A DNA stretch of 8,161 nt from positions 1-8,161 of the forward strand of contig DAOWCR010000049.1 of the NCBI GenBank assembly GCA_030639445.1, in the 5' to 3' direction. Source of the DNA: Dehalococcoidales bacterium. Its GTDB lineage: Bacteria > Chloroflexota > Dehalococcoidia > Dehalococcoidales > RBG-16-60-22. Below, piece after piece: positions 6,496 to 8,161 of the stretch. The notes below the pieces were generated by a model. It saw only the letters and a program-made list of their open reading frames with translations. It was not told the origin of the DNA and did no database searches. Position 1 is the first letter of the stretch. Each line of letters begins with the position of its first letter. The translations under genes and the position numbers were made by a program.

Positions 6496-7319
6496 GAGAA
6501 ACGACTCACCTGGTCCACAAATACCTCCGTTCCAGTAAAAGGTTCCCGCATATCTGGTGCGCCGGCTGCGGAATCGGAATTTTTATGCAGTCCCTGATTC
6601 GGGTTATTGACCAGAAGGAATACAGCAAGGATGATGTAGTTCTCATCTCTGGCATCGGGTGCTCAGGGCGACTCCCGGTCTATGTCGATTTCAATACCCT
6701 GCATACCACCCACGGGAGGGCGCTCACCTTTGCCACCGGGATAAAGCTGGCTAAACCCCGCCTCAAGGTCATCGCCATAATGGGTGACGGTGACGCCATC
6801 GCTATCGGCGGCAACCACTTCATCCATGCCGCCCGGCGCAACGTGGAAATCGCCAGCTTCGTCATCAACAACCAGGTCTACGGTATGACCGGTGGCCAGT
6901 GTTCCCCCACCACCCCCGACGGAACCATCACCGCCTCTTCCCCATACGGTAACCTGGAGCCTGATTTTAACATCTGCCGACTCGCCGAAGCCGCGGGGGC
7001 GACTTTCGTGGGCAGAGCCACCGTTTACCACACCCGCCTCCTGGAGCAACTTATCGGTAAGGCTTTTGAGAAAAAAGGGTTTGCCATGGTCGAAGTAGTC
7101 TCTCAGTGCGTGACCTACCCCGGGCGTACCTTTGGGCCAGATCCTGCGGTAGCGATGATGAAGTGGCAGAGAGATAACTCCATAACGGTGGCCCAAGCCA
7201 GCAAGTTAAGCGAGGCGGAGCGCCAGGGCAAGATAGAAATCGGTATCCTGGTGGATAAAGAGAGGCCGACCTACCATGAAGAATACCAGAAACTTCTCCG
7301 AAAAAAGCCCAAGGTATGA
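6492..7319 (+). CDS. korB: 2-oxoacid:ferredoxin oxidoreductase subunit beta (thiamine pyrophosphate-binding)
   Basis: This is the TPP-binding catalytic subunit (275 residues). Visible signatures are WCAGCG with Cys 23 and 26, GIGCSGR with Cys 57, the TPP/Mg motif GDGDAIAIGGNHFIHAARRN (98-117) followed by INNQVYGMTGGQCSPTTP (125-142), and Cys 206 in SQCVTYPGR. Cysteines 23, 26, 57 and 206 match the four that hold the proximal [4Fe-4S] cluster in this family. Length and layout are normal. The start is GTG at 6492, overlapping the korA stop in a GTGA arrangement, with a clear GAGGAG upstream. The 3' end overlaps korC by 44 nt. The family assignment is firm; the exact 2-oxoacid is inferred from context. 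Confidence 0.92.
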   Translation: MRETTHLVHKYLRSSKRFPHIWCAGCGIGIFMQSLIRVIDQKEYSKDDVVLISGIGCSGRLPVYVDFNTLHTTHGRALTFATGIKLAKPRLKVIAIMGDGDAIAIGGNHFIHAARRNVEIASFVINNQVYGMTGGQCSPTTPDGTITASSPYGNLEPDFNICRLAEAAGATFVGRATVYHTRLLEQLIGKAFEKKGFAMVEVVSQCVTYPGRTFGPDPAVAMMKWQRDNSITVAQASKLSEAERQGKIEIGILVDKERPTYHEEYQKLLRKKPKV

Positions 7320-7878
7320 AATAAGAATTGCCGGTTCCGGGGGGCAGGGCATCATCCTGGCCGGGATAATACTGGCCGAGGCGGGCCTCATCGACAGCCG
7401 GTATGTTGCCCAGTCCCAGAACTACAGCCCGGAGACCAGGGGAGGCAACTCCATCTCCGAAGTGGTGCTGAGCGAAACCGAGGTTGACTACCCTCGAGCT
7501 TTAGCGCTGGATATTCTCGTTGCCCTGACGCAGGAAGCCTGTAACCGTAACCTGCCGGACGTGAAAGAGACCGGGCTGGTTATCGTGGATTCAGGTCTGG
7601 TGCGCGGCGTCCTCTGGGGAAAAGTGGCCAGTCTGCCTTTCAGTCAAATAGCCCGGAAAGCCGGTGAGCCAAGGGCCATTAACATGGCGGCACTCGGCGC
7701 GGTCGTCGCGTTCTGTCCCGGCATCTCCCGCGATTCGGTGGCCGAAGTCATAGCCAAAAGGCTGCCTGCCGCCAAAGCCGCCGCTAACATCCTTGCCTTC
7801 GATGAAGCCCTGAAACGTGCCGGCACGACTAAAGGAAGCCTCAGAACGGTGGAGACCGAAGAGGAGTTTGAAATTTAG
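7276..7878 (+). CDS. korC: 2-oxoacid:ferredoxin oxidoreductase subunit gamma
   Basis: The gamma subunit (200 residues) completes the Kor complex. It shows the family nucleotide- or CoA-associated loop GSGGQG at 20-25, QNYSPETRGG at 48-57 and NMAALGA at 136-142. The ATG at 7276 lies 44 nt inside the end of korB. An AGAGG about 10 nt upstream could serve as ribosome binding site, and no other in-frame start lies before the GSGGQG motif, so the overlap looks real. It gives the protein an N-terminal extension of about 13 polar residues ahead of the conserved fold. It is the last intact gene of the plus-strand operon; the damaged sucC/sucD remnant begins about 50 nt downstream. Confidence 0.9.
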   Translation: MKNTRNFSEKSPRYEIRIAGSGGQGIILAGIILAEAGLIDSRYVAQSQNYSPETRGGNSISEVVLSETEVDYPRALALDILVALTQEACNRNLPDVKETGLVIVDSGLVRGVLWGKVASLPFSQIARKAGEPRAINMAALGAVVAFCPGISRDSVAEVIAKRLPAAKAAANILAFDEALKRAGTTKGSLRTVETEEEFEI

Positions 7879-7927
7879 TTAAGCCGCCGCGTACTACCGG
7901 TAATCATACTTGCCGGTTAAAGAAAAG

Positions 7928-8161
7928 TTGAAACTTTTCGAGTTTGAAGCCAAAACTATTTTACAAAAATACGGTATCCGGACTCCCCGGGGTAATCTGG
8001 CCAGTAATCCCGCGGAGGCGGAATCAATCGCCCGGAAAATCGGCGAACCGGTGGCGGCTTACATTACCGGCAGGTCAACCCCTCCGGAAAAATGTATGGG
8101 CACGCCGGGGCGATAATTAGCGGTAACCTCGGGACCGCCCGGTCTAAAGTCAACGCGTTGA
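7928..8161 (+). pseudogene. sucC-sucD deletion remnant (succinyl-CoA synthetase), frameshifted, runs off right edge
   Basis: From the TTG at 7928 the reading gives KLFEFEAKTILQKYGIRTPR and onward to IARKIGEPVA, the N-terminal ~45 residues of a succinyl-CoA synthetase beta subunit (SucC, ATP-grasp). At about 8048-8056 it switches without a stop to AYITGRSTPPEKCMG, which matches the C-terminal part of the alpha subunit (SucD; family pattern FIAGRTAPPGKRMGHAGAII). At 8101 the reading frame slips: a GGC-CAC pair appears to have lost one C. The in-phase reading meets TAA at 8114-8116. From 8101 in the shifted frame the SucD tail continues as HAGAIISGNLGTARSKVNAL to the edge. The ATP-grasp body of SucC and the CoA-binding and phosphohistidine regions of SucD are missing, so no active enzyme can be made. 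In family terms roughly 1.7 kb has been lost (inference). It was probably once the end of a kor-sucCD operon. An assembly error is the main alternative. Confidence 0.75.

Noticed and set aside
6663..7196. Minus-strand open frame (177 codons) opposite korB
   Set aside because: It mirrors the TPP-binding coding sequence; the protein is low-complexity Gly/Val/Asp-rich with no motif and no start context.
5350..7878. Naming the complex pyruvate (Por) or isovalerate (Vor) oxidoreductase
   Set aside because: The subunit split and the YPITPATE/GPSTGLPT signatures fit Kor or Vor rather than Por; the sucCD remnant favours Kor, but Vor-type activity cannot be excluded.
7879..7927. Terminator or regulatory element between korC and the sucC remnant
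   Set aside because: No stem with a following T-run is visible in this short gap; nothing supportable.
7928..8116. A real small protein, or the ATP-grasp start of an ADP-forming acyl-CoA synthetase (Acd)
   Set aside because: KLFEFEAKTILQKYGI is SucC-like, and the tail AYITGRSTPP...HAGAIISG matches SucD. Acd would have the alpha part before the ATP-grasp part, the opposite order, so a sucCD deletion explains it better.

Overview
The window carries two divergent operons that meet at a short promoter region near position 5060-5165. It looks like an anaerobic bacterium or archaeon that relies on ferredoxin. The base composition is moderately GC-rich by eye, and nearly every gene encodes an iron-sulfur or flavin redox protein. 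Start codons include GTG, and genes are packed with 4-44 nt overlaps. The gene set (kor genes beside hdr genes, and an HdrA fused to a GltD-like module) recalls uncultured Chloroflexota/Dehalococcoidia-type or deltaproteobacterial-type anaerobes. That placement is a guess from gene content only.

Minus strand, read from 5057 down to 1: hdrC - hdrB - hdrA(GltD-insert fusion) - second hdrA (cut by the left edge). HdrB has two complete CCG cysteine motifs, the type that hold the non-cubane clusters reducing disulfides. HdrC has two ferredoxin-type motifs. The first HdrA is an unusual 911-residue protein. It lacks the usual HdrA N-terminal domain and the C-terminal ferredoxin domain, and a complete NAD(P)H-binding GltD/NfnB-like module is inserted inside its ferredoxin-insert region. 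The second HdrA has the normal N-terminal domain and both inserted ferredoxin motifs. The two HdrA proteins therefore look complementary.

Plus strand, from 5166 to 7878: korD - korA - korB - korC, a complete four-gene 2-oxoacid:ferredoxin oxidoreductase, probably acting on 2-oxoglutarate. Directly downstream, from about 7928 to the right edge, is a wrecked succinyl-CoA synthetase locus. The first ~45 codons of sucC are joined to the C-terminal part of sucD, followed by a one-base frameshift. This appears to be the scar of a large deletion in a former kor-sucCD operon.

Working model (inference): the Kor complex oxidises a 2-oxoacid and reduces ferredoxin. The divergently transcribed Hdr complex could exchange electrons between ferredoxin, NADP(H) through the GltD-like module, and an unknown disulfide or thiol pair at HdrB. 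Both operons have plausible promoters in the shared intergenic region, and both first genes would have almost no 5' leader. No stretch longer than 300 bases lacks a gene. I saw no RNA genes, CRISPR arrays, insertion sequences or clear terminators.
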